Shown here piece by piece: positions 9,286 to 17,628 of a stretch of DNA of 64,000 nt. Made by a program: the position numbers and the translations under genes. The stretch is from a virus, in IMG/VR virus record IMGVR_UViG_3300033273_000392, positions 1-64,000 of that record; one strand, 5' to 3'. The notes under the pieces are model-generated. The model was given only the letters and a program-made list of their open reading frames with translations, was not told the DNA's origin and did not search any database. Position 1 is the stretch's first letter. Each line of letters opens with the position of its first letter.

Positions 9286-9804
9286 ATGGCCAAGATAATT
9301 ATAGAACGGACAGGTGGACCATACCCGGCTAACAGATACGGAATAATACTAAGAAATCTTAAACGAAGAGACAGGCAGTTTTTAGTAGAACACCGGCATA
9401 TGAAAAAGTGGGCTAATAGCGATCAGTTTGTTGGCTGCGTCTTAAGAATGAAAGAGAATGGAAGGCAAATAGCTGCACGAAAACTCTACTGGGACTTTGA
9501 AAGCTCTTCTGCTGTAAATGGAGATGAACTTGTAAAGCGATATAATACTATAGACTGGGTTTGTGCTATTTCCCTAAAGCCAATCAAGGCCAAGTTTATG
9601 AACTTTGACCTTGATAACTTCGTGCATCCAGAATACAGAGACGTATTAAATGCTCCTATGGTTGACTCTAGAATACTAAAGTCATCAATAGAATTTAGAA
9701 AGGCATGTGAAAAGCTTCTTATAAAGCAACGCGACAAGTTCCTTAAACTAGCTAAAAAAGGATCTAGAAATACGGATAACCTAGATAAGCTTAAAGAAGA
9801 TTAA
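9286..9804 (+). CDS. Unknown 172-residue protein, the only plus-strand gene
   Basis: I do not recognise a family. The protein is basic and compact, starting MAKIIIERTGG, with no signal peptide or membrane segment. Its coding character is convincing (balanced composition, fills an otherwise empty 500 bases, no comparable minus-strand frame). It diverges from gp44 across a 58-base gap and converges on the 404-residue gene, the two stop codons sharing the TTAA at 9801-9804. Orientation opposite to all neighbours suggests separate regulation, for example an early gene or a recent acquisition. Confidence 0.75.
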   Translation: MAKIIIERTGGPYPANRYGIILRNLKRRDRQFLVEHRHMKKWANSDQFVGCVLRMKENGRQIAARKLYWDFESSSAVNGDELVKRYNTIDWVCAISLKPIKAKFMNFDLDNFVHPEYRDVLNAPMVDSRILKSSIEFRKACEKLLIKQRDKFLKLAKKGSRNTDNLDKLKED

Positions 9805-11015
9805 GCTTCCATAGACTGAAGCTTCTTTTTAGCGTCAGCTTCTTTTTTCTTTAGTTCCGCAATATCCTCCTTTCTATCTTCTATGTCCTTTTCAATCTTT
9901 TGAATAACATCATCAGATCCTTTTCCTGTACCTTTATCTCTTTTAGCTTGTTCTAAATCAGACTCTAACTTCTTAAGCTCCTTTCTTTCAGTTTCAATAT
10001 TATCGTTATATGCCTTAATATCAGACTCTAACTCAGCTACAGGATCAGACTCTTCCTTAGGTTCTTCCTTAGGTTCTTCCTTAGGCTCGTCTTTTGGTGC
10101 ATCTTCTCCTTTTAGATTAGATATCTTAGAGTCTAATCCGTCTATTTGTTTTTGTATAACTTCTTTTTCTTCATCGTCAGCGTCTTTTAGATCTTTCTCT
10201 AACTTAGACTTACTTTCTTCTGCGTTCTTTATCTGCTCTTCCTTTGGTGTATTTTTAAGAGCTTCAGCAGCTTCGGCCTCTTTTTCTTTAGCCTCTTGCT
10301 CTTCTTTAGAAAGCATCTCCTGATATTTTTTTACGCTATTTTCTAACTCTTCAGCCTCTTTTTCAGATAGCTTTCCTTCTAGCTTTATTTTAGCAACCTT
10401 AACTCTGGTTTCTGCTTTTAAAATAGACAATATCTTTTGTTGTCCTTCATCTGTAAACGCTTCGTCAAGGGTAGATTCTACTTCTTCAGCGTCTTTTATA
10501 AGTTGTTCTTTCTTTTTCTCATATGCTGCTATCTTTGACTTCATAGCATCTCTCTTCTCCTTTTCAACGTCGTATAGAGATATCTCAGAAAGAGCTTTAT
10601 CTATTTTAGCAGCCGTTATTCTGCTTTTTTCAGCAGGGGCATACATCTTCTTTAGCTTTTTCTTCTTTAAAAACTTTTTAAGTAGATAAACCATTCCTCC
10701 GGCTGCTGCAATAGTTCCACCAAGTGCTAACATAGGAAGAGCTGAAAGATCAGCTGCCAAAACCGTAGCTACTACAGACTCGTTAAGGTCTTCAGATTCG
10801 TTAGTAGAATCATCTGACTCTAGATTATCAACAAGGTCATTTAAGTTTGCTATTATAGCATCAATATCAGTTGAAATATCTTTAGATATAGATGCTACGT
10901 CACCAGTAGACGCTGGAGTAGCCTCCGGAGCTTGTGCTTGTGCACTCTCAGTAGAAGCGGCTCTTGAATCATTAAAAGATTCAAACATCATTAGTTTCTT
11001 ATTTAATCTAATCAT
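9801..11015 (-). CDS. Coiled-coil protein with one membrane segment, possible capsid internal protein
   Basis: The 404-residue protein starts MIRLNKKLMMFESF; the run MMFESF resembles the capsid-targeting leader of T4 internal proteins, and translation may begin at Met9 or Met10. After an acidic linker there is one hydrophobic segment (about residues 88-112, LSALPMLALGGTIAAAGG within it) followed by a lysine cluster, then about 290 residues of highly charged coiled coil with PKEE repeats near residue 310. It has a late-type GATATATA 19 bases upstream and lies next to capsid genes. A packaged protein that inserts in the host membrane on ejection is an inference. No enzymatic motif was seen. Confidence 0.6.
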   Translation of the reverse strand: MIRLNKKLMMFESFNDSRAASTESAQAQAPEATPASTGDVASISKDISTDIDAIIANLNDLVDNLESDDSTNESEDLNESVVATVLAADLSALPMLALGGTIAAAGGMVYLLKKFLKKKKLKKMYAPAEKSRITAAKIDKALSEISLYDVEKEKRDAMKSKIAAYEKKKEQLIKDAEEVESTLDEAFTDEGQQKILSILKAETRVKVAKIKLEGKLSEKEAEELENSVKKYQEMLSKEEQEAKEKEAEAAEALKNTPKEEQIKNAEESKSKLEKDLKDADDEEKEVIQKQIDGLDSKISNLKGEDAPKDEPKEEPKEEPKEESDPVAELESDIKAYNDNIETERKELKKLESDLEQAKRDKGTGKGSDDVIQKIEKDIEDRKEDIAELKKKEADAKKKLQSMEA

Positions 11016-11033
11016 AACTATGTCTATGTTTCT

Positions 11034-11747
11034 TTATATATCTGTGGGTTTAAAATAAGATTGATTTTCTGGCATGTGACATATTACGTAACCTCCCATT
11101 TTACAGAACATGTTACTTTCCCTTCTTATTCTTGTTAGATAGCTTTTATATGCCTCTGCATGAGAATTCCATGGTTTAGATTTATTTGGAATTAATGCCA
11201 TTGCTGATTTTACAAAACGAGTATCTTCTCCTCTCTCTAAACTATCCTCCCATTTGACTTTTCCACAGATAGATTTTTTATGACTTATTTGCCATGTTGC
11301 CACCCCACCGTCTTGTATTTCATTTAAAATACCATCCTCGTATCTAATCATTCTTAAATAATCTATAATAACATCGCTATTTTTTATAAACTTATTGATT
11401 AAAGAAAGTCTATAATCAAGCAGATAGTCATCACTATCTAGATATGTTATAGTATCATGTAATGATGCATCTATCCCCATTTGTCTAGCCTCGCCAGGAT
11501 ATCCATTAGACCTTGATTCTTTCTCTATAAGTCTTATATTATCTACGTCCTTAAAATGCTCATTATAAGCTTCAATAGTAAGCTGACATGCATCCGAAAT
11601 TATAATAAGCTCGCAAAGTTCTTTAGGATAATCTTGATCTATAAATGATTTAACAGCCCTTATAAACTTAGGTACTGGATTAGATCTAGACATTTCATAA
11701 TTGCCTAGATAGCTTGGCATGATAACTGATATTCCTTCTTGCACCAT
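11034..11747 (-). CDS. GT-A glycosyltransferase, family 2-like
   Basis: The start at 11747 gives MVQEGISVIMPSYLGNY, the classical first strand of a family 2 glycosyltransferase; an ATG 5 codons upstream lies inside the promoter motif and is unlikely. The metal/nucleotide-sugar binding DSDD is at 104-107 (TYLDSDDYLL), and a GEARQMG segment lies just before it. The enzyme would transfer a sugar from a nucleotide-sugar donor; the acceptor could be a virion protein, modified DNA or host glycan. It lies between the major capsid gene and a putative internal protein, behind its own late promoter and a strong terminator, so capsid or fibre glycosylation is a reasonable guess. Confidence 0.8.
   Translation of the reverse strand: MVQEGISVIMPSYLGNYEMSRSNPVPKFIRAVKSFIDQDYPKELCELIIISDACQLTIEAYNEHFKDVDNIRLIEKESRSNGYPGEARQMGIDASLHDTITYLDSDDYLLDYRLSLINKFIKNSDVIIDYLRMIRYEDGILNEIQDGGVATWQISHKKSICGKVKWEDSLERGEDTRFVKSAMALIPNKSKPWNSHAEAYKSYLTRIRRESNMFCKMGGYVICHMPENQSYFKPTDI
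11035..11042 (-). promoter_or_regulatory. Putative late promoter core GATATATA for the 404-residue gene
   Basis: Minus-strand GATATATA, 19 bases before the ATG at 11015, inside the 3' end of the glycosyltransferase gene. Confidence 0.6.
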
Positions 11748-11752
11748 ATCTC

Positions 11753-11760
11753 TATATATC
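11753..11760 (-). promoter_or_regulatory. Putative late promoter core GATATATA, 5 bases from glycosyltransferase start
   Basis: Minus-strand GATATATA separated by only 5 bases from the ATG at 11747 and directly following the major capsid terminator. With T4-like geometry transcription would begin at or next to the start codon. Confidence 0.6.
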
Positions 11761-11788
11761 AAAAAAGGGACCCCTGAAGGGTCCCTTT
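11761..11788 (-). terminator. Factorless terminator after major capsid gene
   Basis: Perfect 10-bp stem (AAAGGGACCC with GGGTCCCTTT, 11764-11773 and 11779-11788) with a 5-base loop, followed on the minus strand by a T run. It lies 26 bases past the gp23 stop codon. Confidence 0.85.
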
Positions 11789-11800
11789 CTATAATGTTTC

Positions 11801-11816
11801 TAATCTAATTAGATTA
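11801..11816. repeat. Perfect 16-bp palindrome at the gp23 stop codon
   Basis: TAATCTAATTAGATTA reads identically on both strands and includes the stop codon of the capsid gene. It precedes the main terminator hairpin. It may add RNA stability or be chance in AT-rich DNA. Confidence 0.5.
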
Positions 11817-13286
11817 TAGCTCTAGTCCGTAAACATTGAACTTCTCGTACTGAGTCTGTGGGTGGAAACCAGCCTCAACTAGTGCGTAGCGAGACTTAAC
11901 AGCTACCTTAGGAGCCATTGTTCCCTCAGCAATAGTCTGTACAGATTCAGCCATTAGGTATGGCATGAATACTAGACCTGGACCGTTACCGTCACCCTTA
12001 CGACCAACTAGAACCTCGTGAGTTTCAATAGCAGCTGTAGCAGTTGAAGAGTCGTGGTCAGTTAGAGTACCGTTGAATGGCATTAGAGGATCAGTGTAAA
12101 CATTGATACCAGCAACAGATCCAACTGGGTAGATTGCACCTGCAACCTGGTTGAATGTGTTAGCCATTGGGTTTGGTACGAAACCAGCAACACCCTGTAG
12201 AGCTGAAGCAACCTTAGCGTCAACGACTGCGAAGTTACCAGCACCTCTTCTACCTCTGTTAGCGATTAGGTTAGCAGCGGCTAAGATGTTAGTCAAGATT
12301 CTTCTGTGCTCGTCACCTCTAGTGTTACCACCAGAACCTCCGTCTAGAGTGATAGCAGCAATACCGCTTCCTGCTAGGCTTCTCATAGAAGAAAGGATAT
12401 GAGCGTTGATAGACTGAGTCAACTCGTTAGTTAATACAGCTTCAACCTGAGCAACAGCGTCAACGCCGAATTGCTTTAGGTCCTGAACCTGCTCACGAGT
12501 AACAGCAGCTGCAACCTGGAAAGTTTCAGCAGCAACAGACTTGCTGAATAGGCTCATGCCCATTACTTTGTCTGCAGTTCTTTCACCAGCTTCTCTGCTG
12601 AATGGAGTACCATTAGCATTACCAGAGAAACCTGGGATATGGTCCTCAAGAGCCTTAACTAGCTCAACTGAACCAGCATCAGCACCTGCATCCTCTAAGT
12701 CAGCAGCAACAGTAGCGTTAGAATCGTCAATAGTACCAACCTTGTAGATCTGCTTACCGTCGATTCTAGAATTACCAACGTAAGTGTAGTCGCCGTGAGT
12801 ACCATTATTTGCAGAGATATTACCTGCAGTAGCGCCTGAAGCCTTAACGTAAGTTGGGGTTTCAGAACGAGTGTCAGGTGATAGAGCACCTACAGTACCA
12901 CCTTCGTAAGTGAAGTCTAGGTAAGAAAGTAGACCCATTGGACCAGCCATAGGAACTACAGGAACTAGGTCTAGACCGATAGTTTGAGCTGCAACCTGCA
13001 TAGCCAATGGCAATAGGGTTGGAGCCTTGTCACCAGAACCTAGTGCACCACTACCGTCGCCAGTTGCAAGTGCAGACTGAGCTGGGAAAGATACAGCACC
13101 CATACCGGTTAGGTTCATAGGACCTGGGTTGTCAGACAAGGACATGATATTCGCGTCCTCGTAAAGCTTGTGATTGTGGCAGTATTCGCTCATCCAAGCC
13201 AATTTGTTAGAATCAGTGATACCAGTAGCCTCCTCAATGATTGGGCTCCAAGTGTTTCTGATTTCCGCTTCGTTAATTCTGTTCAT
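11814..13286 (-). CDS. 23: Major capsid protein (gp23-like)
   Basis: The main shell protein of the head, HK97-fold. I place the start at 13286 (MNRINEAEIRNTW), since the alternative ATG at 13328 adds 14 residues encoded by an A-rich leader-like stretch. The N-terminal arm has GMGAVSFP and GSGDKAP, then LLPLAMQVAAQTIGLDLVP, both typical of T4-like gp23; the arm is normally removed by the prohead protease. The C-terminal half keeps NRGRRGAGNF and VYTDP-type segments. Length 490 is close to T4 gp23 (521). The gene is followed by a strong terminator. No exact late motif precedes it; it is likely read through from the protease-scaffold gene. Confidence 0.94.
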   Translation of the reverse strand: MNRINEAEIRNTWSPIIEEATGITDSNKLAWMSEYCHNHKLYEDANIMSLSDNPGPMNLTGMGAVSFPAQSALATGDGSGALGSGDKAPTLLPLAMQVAAQTIGLDLVPVVPMAGPMGLLSYLDFTYEGGTVGALSPDTRSETPTYVKASGATAGNISANNGTHGDYTYVGNSRIDGKQIYKVGTIDDSNATVAADLEDAGADAGSVELVKALEDHIPGFSGNANGTPFSREAGERTADKVMGMSLFSKSVAAETFQVAAAVTREQVQDLKQFGVDAVAQVEAVLTNELTQSINAHILSSMRSLAGSGIAAITLDGGSGGNTRGDEHRRILTNILAAANLIANRGRRGAGNFAVVDAKVASALQGVAGFVPNPMANTFNQVAGAIYPVGSVAGINVYTDPLMPFNGTLTDHDSSTATAAIETHEVLVGRKGDGNGPGLVFMPYLMAESVQTIAEGTMAPKVAVKSRYALVEAGFHPQTQYEKFNVYGLEL

Positions 13287-13370
13287 TTTGAATTTTTTAT
13301 TTTTTTTAGCGGGGTTTAATTTCGACATTGTCTGGGCTTTCTGCTTCTTTCGCCCTATCGTCGATGTATA

Positions 13371-15269
13371 TTACTTTTTAAATCTCTTTTTAAACTGTTC
13401 AGCGTAGCTAGAGACATCGTACATTGGCTTCTCTTCCTGAGTCTTAGACTCATTAACCATTGCAAGTTTCTCCATGTTCTTAGACTCCTCTCTCATGTCT
13501 CTAGTCTGCCAGAAGTTTCTCACCTGATATTCAGTGTTTAACTTATGGTACTTAGACTGAGCTAAGATCTGGTTTTGCTTAGCTTCAGAAAGTGCTTCCC
13601 ACTTCTCCTTGTACTCTTCTGGCATTGCCTCTAGTACGAATGGTTGTGCATTTCTGTTTTCAACGATTAGCTGAGAAGACTCGATTAGAGAAACGATCTG
13701 TGCCTCTGTCATGAATCCTCTAGCAGAAACGTGCTTTCTAACTTCAGTCTTAGCGTCCTCGTTAAGCTCGTTGTACTTAGACTGAGTGTCTTTAGAAACA
13801 ACTCTGAAGAAAGATGGGCTCTCGTTTTCTCTTGCCTGAGCCTTTTCGGTTAGCGCACCAAGCTTAGCGCTAATATCGTTCTTGTAAGACTCTAGTGGAT
13901 CGTGAGCAGCATCTTTACCGTCAGTAGTTGGTGCAGTTGCAGTTCCAGACTTAGTCTCGTCCTCAACTTCAGCATCGTCCTTCTTCAATTCAGAATCTAG
14001 GTCTTCAGCCTCTTCACCTGCATCTTCACCTTCAACGCTTCCCTCTTTAGAGTTGTCACCAACTGCTTCTGGGTTTGCGTCTTCTTTTTCCTGTGATGCG
14101 CCTTCATCTTCAACCTCTTCAACTACCAAGCTTTCGTTGATAGATTCAGCGATGTATTCAGCATATTCTGCAACAGACTCTAGGCTTTCCTTTAGATATG
14201 CAGTATACTCTACTATATTGCTAACTTCTTCTAGACCTTCGTTCTGCGACTCAGCAAGGTAGTTTGAGTACTCCTTAACCTTGTTAACAGACTCTGCCAA
14301 GTGCTCAGCATATTGAATAGACTGGTCTAGCTTCTCAGCCAAGTGCTCAGAGTACTGGATAGACTGATCTGTTTTTTCTGCGATATGCTCTGCATATTGA
14401 ATCGCGTTATCTGTACCCTCAGCAACATACTCAGTGTACTGGATGTTTTGGTCTAACTTCTCTGCTAAATAGCTTGAGTAGCTTGCCAGATTATTTACGT
14501 TCTCTACGATGTGGTCGTTATGAGCAACTACGTTGCTTACCATTTCTTCTAGAGACGCAAGTTTTTCTGAAGCCTCAGAATCAGACTTCATCCCTTCAAC
14601 GCTGTCTTTAATAGACTTGATTTGCTCAGCTAGATACTGAGTGTACTTGTTGAAGTCATTTGTATTAACAAATTCTTCCATATTTTCGCTTGGTTTTATT
14701 TCGTTTGATTTTGTTTCATTACTATTTATCTCATAGATAAAAAGGTTATCATCGTTAGAGAATCCGTAAGACTCATTAACTCTTGATAGTTCCGCATTTT
14801 CAAATCCAGGATCTGCGACTAGATCGTATGTAAACAGTTGCTTAATCTTAACTTTACCGTTAGACTCAACTGTACCAGCAGCTCTTGAAGAGATCTGCAA
14901 TGGAACTCCAGCGTCAACTAGGGCCTTAGCCTGTCTTCCAGCATCTGTATCTAATAATCTGATTCTTCCTCTAACCTGCTTACTGTCCTTATCGTAGTAT
15001 AATTCTTCTACGATATGAGAAACATTTTTTAAAGAAACATCAAACTGCTGAGGGTGATCTAGCTCACCAAGAAGCTTAGAAGACTTAATCTTCTTTTGGA
15101 GCGACTCGATCTGAGGAAGATACTCTGCCTCAGTGTAGATACGATTATTTTTATTCTTGGAATCAATCTCTCCAAAAATACCCTCTAAAACGTAGTCTTT
15201 AGTCTCACCAGAAATGGCAAGGCTACCAGACGAACGTTCTACGATTAGTAAATCCTTTTGATTTATCAT
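13371..15269 (-). CDS. 21: Fused prohead protease (gp21-like) and scaffold (gp22-like)
   Basis: Residues 1 to about 160 are the prohead serine protease: catalytic His72 in LGELDHP, serine in the QISSRA motif at about 125-130, and DPGF at about 153. This enzyme matures the head by cutting core and capsid proteins. A low-complexity linker (about 182-196) leads to Met197 and a long acidic coiled coil with 14-residue repeats, then a charged tail, resembling the scaffold gp22. In T4 these are two genes. An in-frame ATG at 14681, after an A-rich stretch, could start a free scaffold. A GATATATA motif lies 21 bases upstream. The gene sits between core proteins and gp23, as in T4. Confidence 0.88.
   Translation of the reverse strand: MINQKDLLIVERSSGSLAISGETKDYVLEGIFGEIDSKNKNNRIYTEAEYLPQIESLQKKIKSSKLLGELDHPQQFDVSLKNVSHIVEELYYDKDSKQVRGRIRLLDTDAGRQAKALVDAGVPLQISSRAAGTVESNGKVKIKQLFTYDLVADPGFENAELSRVNESYGFSNDDNLFIYEINSNETKSNEIKPSENMEEFVNTNDFNKYTQYLAEQIKSIKDSVEGMKSDSEASEKLASLEEMVSNVVAHNDHIVENVNNLASYSSYLAEKLDQNIQYTEYVAEGTDNAIQYAEHIAEKTDQSIQYSEHLAEKLDQSIQYAEHLAESVNKVKEYSNYLAESQNEGLEEVSNIVEYTAYLKESLESVAEYAEYIAESINESLVVEEVEDEGASQEKEDANPEAVGDNSKEGSVEGEDAGEEAEDLDSELKKDDAEVEDETKSGTATAPTTDGKDAAHDPLESYKNDISAKLGALTEKAQARENESPSFFRVVSKDTQSKYNELNEDAKTEVRKHVSARGFMTEAQIVSLIESSQLIVENRNAQPFVLEAMPEEYKEKWEALSEAKQNQILAQSKYHKLNTEYQVRNFWQTRDMREESKNMEKLAMVNESKTQEEKPMYDVSSYAEQFKKRFKK
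14130..14471 (-). repeat. 14-residue tandem repeats in scaffold coiled coil
   Basis: About residues 267-380 of the protease-scaffold protein repeat a unit such as HLAEKLDQSIQYAE with period 14 residues (42 bases), seven to eight degenerate copies. The heptad-compatible period points to a long coiled coil forming the prohead core. Confidence 0.75.
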
Positions 15270-15290
15270 TATTTGGGTCTATATTTTTAC

Positions 15291-15298
15291 TATATATC
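15291..15298 (-). promoter_or_regulatory. Putative late promoter core GATATATA for protease-scaffold and capsid genes
   Basis: Minus-strand GATATATA 21 bases before the ATG at 15269, in the 66-base gap after the small core protein gene. It probably drives both gp21/22 and gp23. Confidence 0.62.
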
Positions 15299-15335
15299 TT
15301 GCTTAAACTATCAAATGTTCTAGAAATTAGACATC

Positions 15336-15671
15336 TTAAATGCCTAGGCCTCCGGCGTCATCACCACCCTCTTCTTCCTTCTCTACTTCTTTCTCCTTCT
15401 CGGCCGCTTCTGCTCTATAATCATTATATGCTTTCTTGATAGCTGACATTGATTCTATAGAGAAAGAACCCTCTCCATACTTGTCATAGAAGTACTGTTC
15501 AATTTCTTTTTCAGTTTCAGAAGAAATAATAGCTCCAAGTATTTCTTGAGCCGATATCTTTTTGCCCTTAACAGTAATTACCGAATCTACTTCAACTTTA
15601 GACTCCTCTCCTGCAAGAACTGAATCCCTTGCTTCACTTAGAAACTGTTCAAATAACCTTAAGTACTTCAT
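15336..15671 (-). CDS. Small prohead core protein (gp67/gp68 position) with capsid-targeting-like leader
   Basis: With the start at 15671 the 111-residue protein begins MKYLRLFEQFLSEA, very like the MKTYQEFIAEA leader of T4 internal proteins; the ATG 12 codons upstream would fall deeper inside the preceding gene. The body is helical and the C-terminal 25 residues are strongly acidic (EKEKEVEKEEE), as in T4 gp67. The gene overlaps its upstream neighbour by 4 bases and lies between portal and protease, exactly where T4 carries prohead core genes 67 and 68. A core or internal-protein role is likely; the exact counterpart is uncertain. Confidence 0.65.
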   Translation of the reverse strand: MKYLRLFEQFLSEARDSVLAGEESKVEVDSVITVKGKKISAQEILGAIISSETEKEIEQYFYDKYGEGSFSIESMSAIKKAYNDYRAEAAEKEKEVEKEEEGGDDAGGLGI

Positions 15672-15928
15672 TTTACTCTGTATTCTTTTTTCAACCAATT
15701 GGTCCACTCTCTAGTGTCCCAATCTGTTTGATCCATTGGATGCACCTCCCAATAGCCATTATAGATTTCTTTCATAACTTCTGGATCTAATTCCATTTCA
15801 TCGGCTAGATCCATAAAGCTATCCTCGTCATAATACTCCATGCTATTAACTAGGATATCGATAAGGCGAATTACAGTTGGAGACGCCTTTTCATTTAAAA
15901 AGTTTTCGAATTGCTTAATGTGTTTCAT
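15668..15928 (-). CDS. Small prohead core protein (gp67/gp68 position) with capsid-targeting-like leader
   Basis: The 86-residue protein starts MKHIKQFENFLNEK, a second match to the capsid-targeting leader type. The rest is acidic and tryptophan-rich near the C-terminus (WDTREWTNWLKK). It overlaps the next core protein gene by 4 bases, so the two are coupled. Position between portal and protease matches T4 gene 68 or 67. No other motif is visible. Confidence 0.62.
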   Translation of the reverse strand: MKHIKQFENFLNEKASPTVIRLIDILVNSMEYYDEDSFMDLADEMELDPEVMKEIYNGYWEVHPMDQTDWDTREWTNWLKKEYRVK

Positions 15929-15943
15929 ATCTTAATTTATAAT

Positions 15944-16003
15944 TTAGACTGAGTGCCATGGTTTAATCCAATACTCCCATATTATTTGTTTTACCTTTTT
16001 CAT
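15944..16003 (-). CDS. Possible 19-residue peptide between portal and core genes
   Basis: An ATG one base after the portal stop (TAAAATG) opens a 19-codon frame, MKKVKQIIWEYWIKPWHSV, ending in TAA. It is rich in Trp and Lys and fills most of the 76-base gap. The coupling-like arrangement and odd composition make it worth listing, but a frame this short could be chance. Confidence 0.3.
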   Translation of the reverse strand: MKKVKQIIWEYWIKPWHSV

Positions 16004-16004
16004 T

Positions 16005-17597
16005 TTACATTGCCATAGGATCTTCTGGCTCCGGAGCTTCAGCATCATCCTTATTAGACTTAGCCTTAGCAGCGTCGTTAGCCGCAATATCATCTGGTGT
16101 AAGATTTAGATATCTCTTCACCAAGAAGTCCATATCGAAGTAGTATTCTTCTTCCATTGTCTCCTGGTTTGTTGTCATCAAGCTGTCTCTCATAGATCCG
16201 ATAAACTCAAGTCTACGCTCCATAATCTCCATGTTCTTCAATTCAGCAAACGCATTCTCCTCATTGAATCGAAGAGCAACCTGTGTTTTAAACTGCGGAT
16301 CATCTGCAAACTCAGGGTACTTCAAGCACATCTGAATGTATAATGGCTTAACAAGAATCTCCTGGAAGACACTTCTAATTCTATTGATAAACTTACTGAA
16401 CTTGATTTCATCACGAATCATACCATCAGCAGCCAAGTTAAAGTCGCCACCACCATCTTCATACAAGAATCTATTGTAAGGAATCTTTGAAACGTGCTTT
16501 AACTTATCAGAGAAATACTTTAGTGCTTCAACGTCAGATAGATCTGGTCCGTCACCTCCTAGAGTTTCAATTTCTGGAGTTTCACCGTCCTTAGATGGCA
16601 ACCAGTACTCCTTGTTAAACTGAAGCATAGGACGTCCATCTGTTGATAGGTTTCCAGATTCCCAATCGAAATCAACAGTCTCTTTATATGAGTTCATAAG
16701 TTGAGCCAATGACTGCTTAGCACGAGTCTTTGACTTACCACCAACTGGAATAATAAACTTCATTCTGAATGAGGAGTTAGTCACAGCCCAGATAACTCTA
16801 GTGTGCTCCATAATTCTTAGAAGGTTAAACGCTCTTATAAGTCTTTCAACATAAGATACTCTAGAAGCAGTAGTAACCGAAGAATACGATAGGTAGATTA
16901 TTTGTGAGTCATATAGTTTTCTCTCCTTTACAGGATCGTCCTTAAATTGAACCCATACCTTTTTACCATCATCGTGGTTATATCCTGGAATAAGTGTAAC
17001 TGGATCTAGCTCCTTAAAACCTATAATCTCCTTTTGGTCTGGGCTATAGATAATCTCAAACGCTAGATATCCATCAATCAAAAACTTTCTATAAAAGAAC
17101 CAAGCTGATTGATCTGAATTAAATCCAAAATAGTGATAGATTTGGTTAAAATATCTTACAAGGTCCTTCTCGACCTTTTCAGAAACATCCATACCTAAAA
17201 TTTCAGGTCTACAAAAGAAGTTCTTTTCATCATATGAAATACTTTCATCACATAGAATATCTAGAATGTCTTCAATCTCATCATGTAGTGAAAATGATCT
17301 TAGATCTTCTCTCTTTGCCTGATAATCCATATCGAAGAACGGGATGTTCTTCCTCATTTGAGTGTCTGTCATAGACAAAGCGGCAAACGCCGAATAGATG
17401 TCATCGTTATCGACACCAAACGGATTCATCTGACCATATCCAATATGATCCTCCATCGGACCGATGGCCTGAGACTGCCTTAGTATTAAGTCGTCATATC
17501 TCATACCAAAAGAAGACAACGTCTTTAAAGCATCACTTAGCCTAAATGGTCGTCTTCCGGTACTTAGTGGACCGTTTCTTTCTGTAAATCCTGCCAT
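16005..17597 (-). CDS. 20: Portal protein (gp20-like)
   Basis: The 530-residue portal forms the dodecameric ring at the head vertex through which DNA passes. It has the T4-like portal series: an N-terminal FRLSDALK segment, FFCRPEIL near residue 127, FELDPVTLIPG-like text (KELDPVTLIPG), and the conserved DGPDLSDVEALKYF segment followed by LKHVSKIPYNRF near residue 378. Length is similar to T4 gp20 (524). It has a GATATATA motif 23 bases upstream and lies upstream of the core genes, as in T4. Confidence is very high. Confidence 0.95.
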   Translation of the reverse strand: MAGFTERNGPLSTGRRPFRLSDALKTLSSFGMRYDDLILRQSQAIGPMEDHIGYGQMNPFGVDNDDIYSAFAALSMTDTQMRKNIPFFDMDYQAKREDLRSFSLHDEIEDILDILCDESISYDEKNFFCRPEILGMDVSEKVEKDLVRYFNQIYHYFGFNSDQSAWFFYRKFLIDGYLAFEIIYSPDQKEIIGFKELDPVTLIPGYNHDDGKKVWVQFKDDPVKERKLYDSQIIYLSYSSVTTASRVSYVERLIRAFNLLRIMEHTRVIWAVTNSSFRMKFIIPVGGKSKTRAKQSLAQLMNSYKETVDFDWESGNLSTDGRPMLQFNKEYWLPSKDGETPEIETLGGDGPDLSDVEALKYFSDKLKHVSKIPYNRFLYEDGGGDFNLAADGMIRDEIKFSKFINRIRSVFQEILVKPLYIQMCLKYPEFADDPQFKTQVALRFNEENAFAELKNMEIMERRLEFIGSMRDSLMTTNQETMEEEYYFDMDFLVKRYLNLTPDDIAANDAAKAKSNKDDAEAPEPEDPMAM

Positions 17598-17620
17598 TTT
17601 TGTTTTATACTATTCAGGTT

Positions 17621-17628
17621 TATATATC
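17621..17628 (-). promoter_or_regulatory. Putative late promoter core GATATATA for portal gene
   Basis: Minus-strand GATATATA, 23 bases before the portal ATG and adjacent to the stop of the gp2-like gene. Confidence 0.62.

Noticed and set aside
9228-9293. Longer gp44 start at 9293
   Set aside because: The added 22 residues are not clamp-loader-like and overlap the start of the divergent gene; EKYRPK fits a start at 9227.
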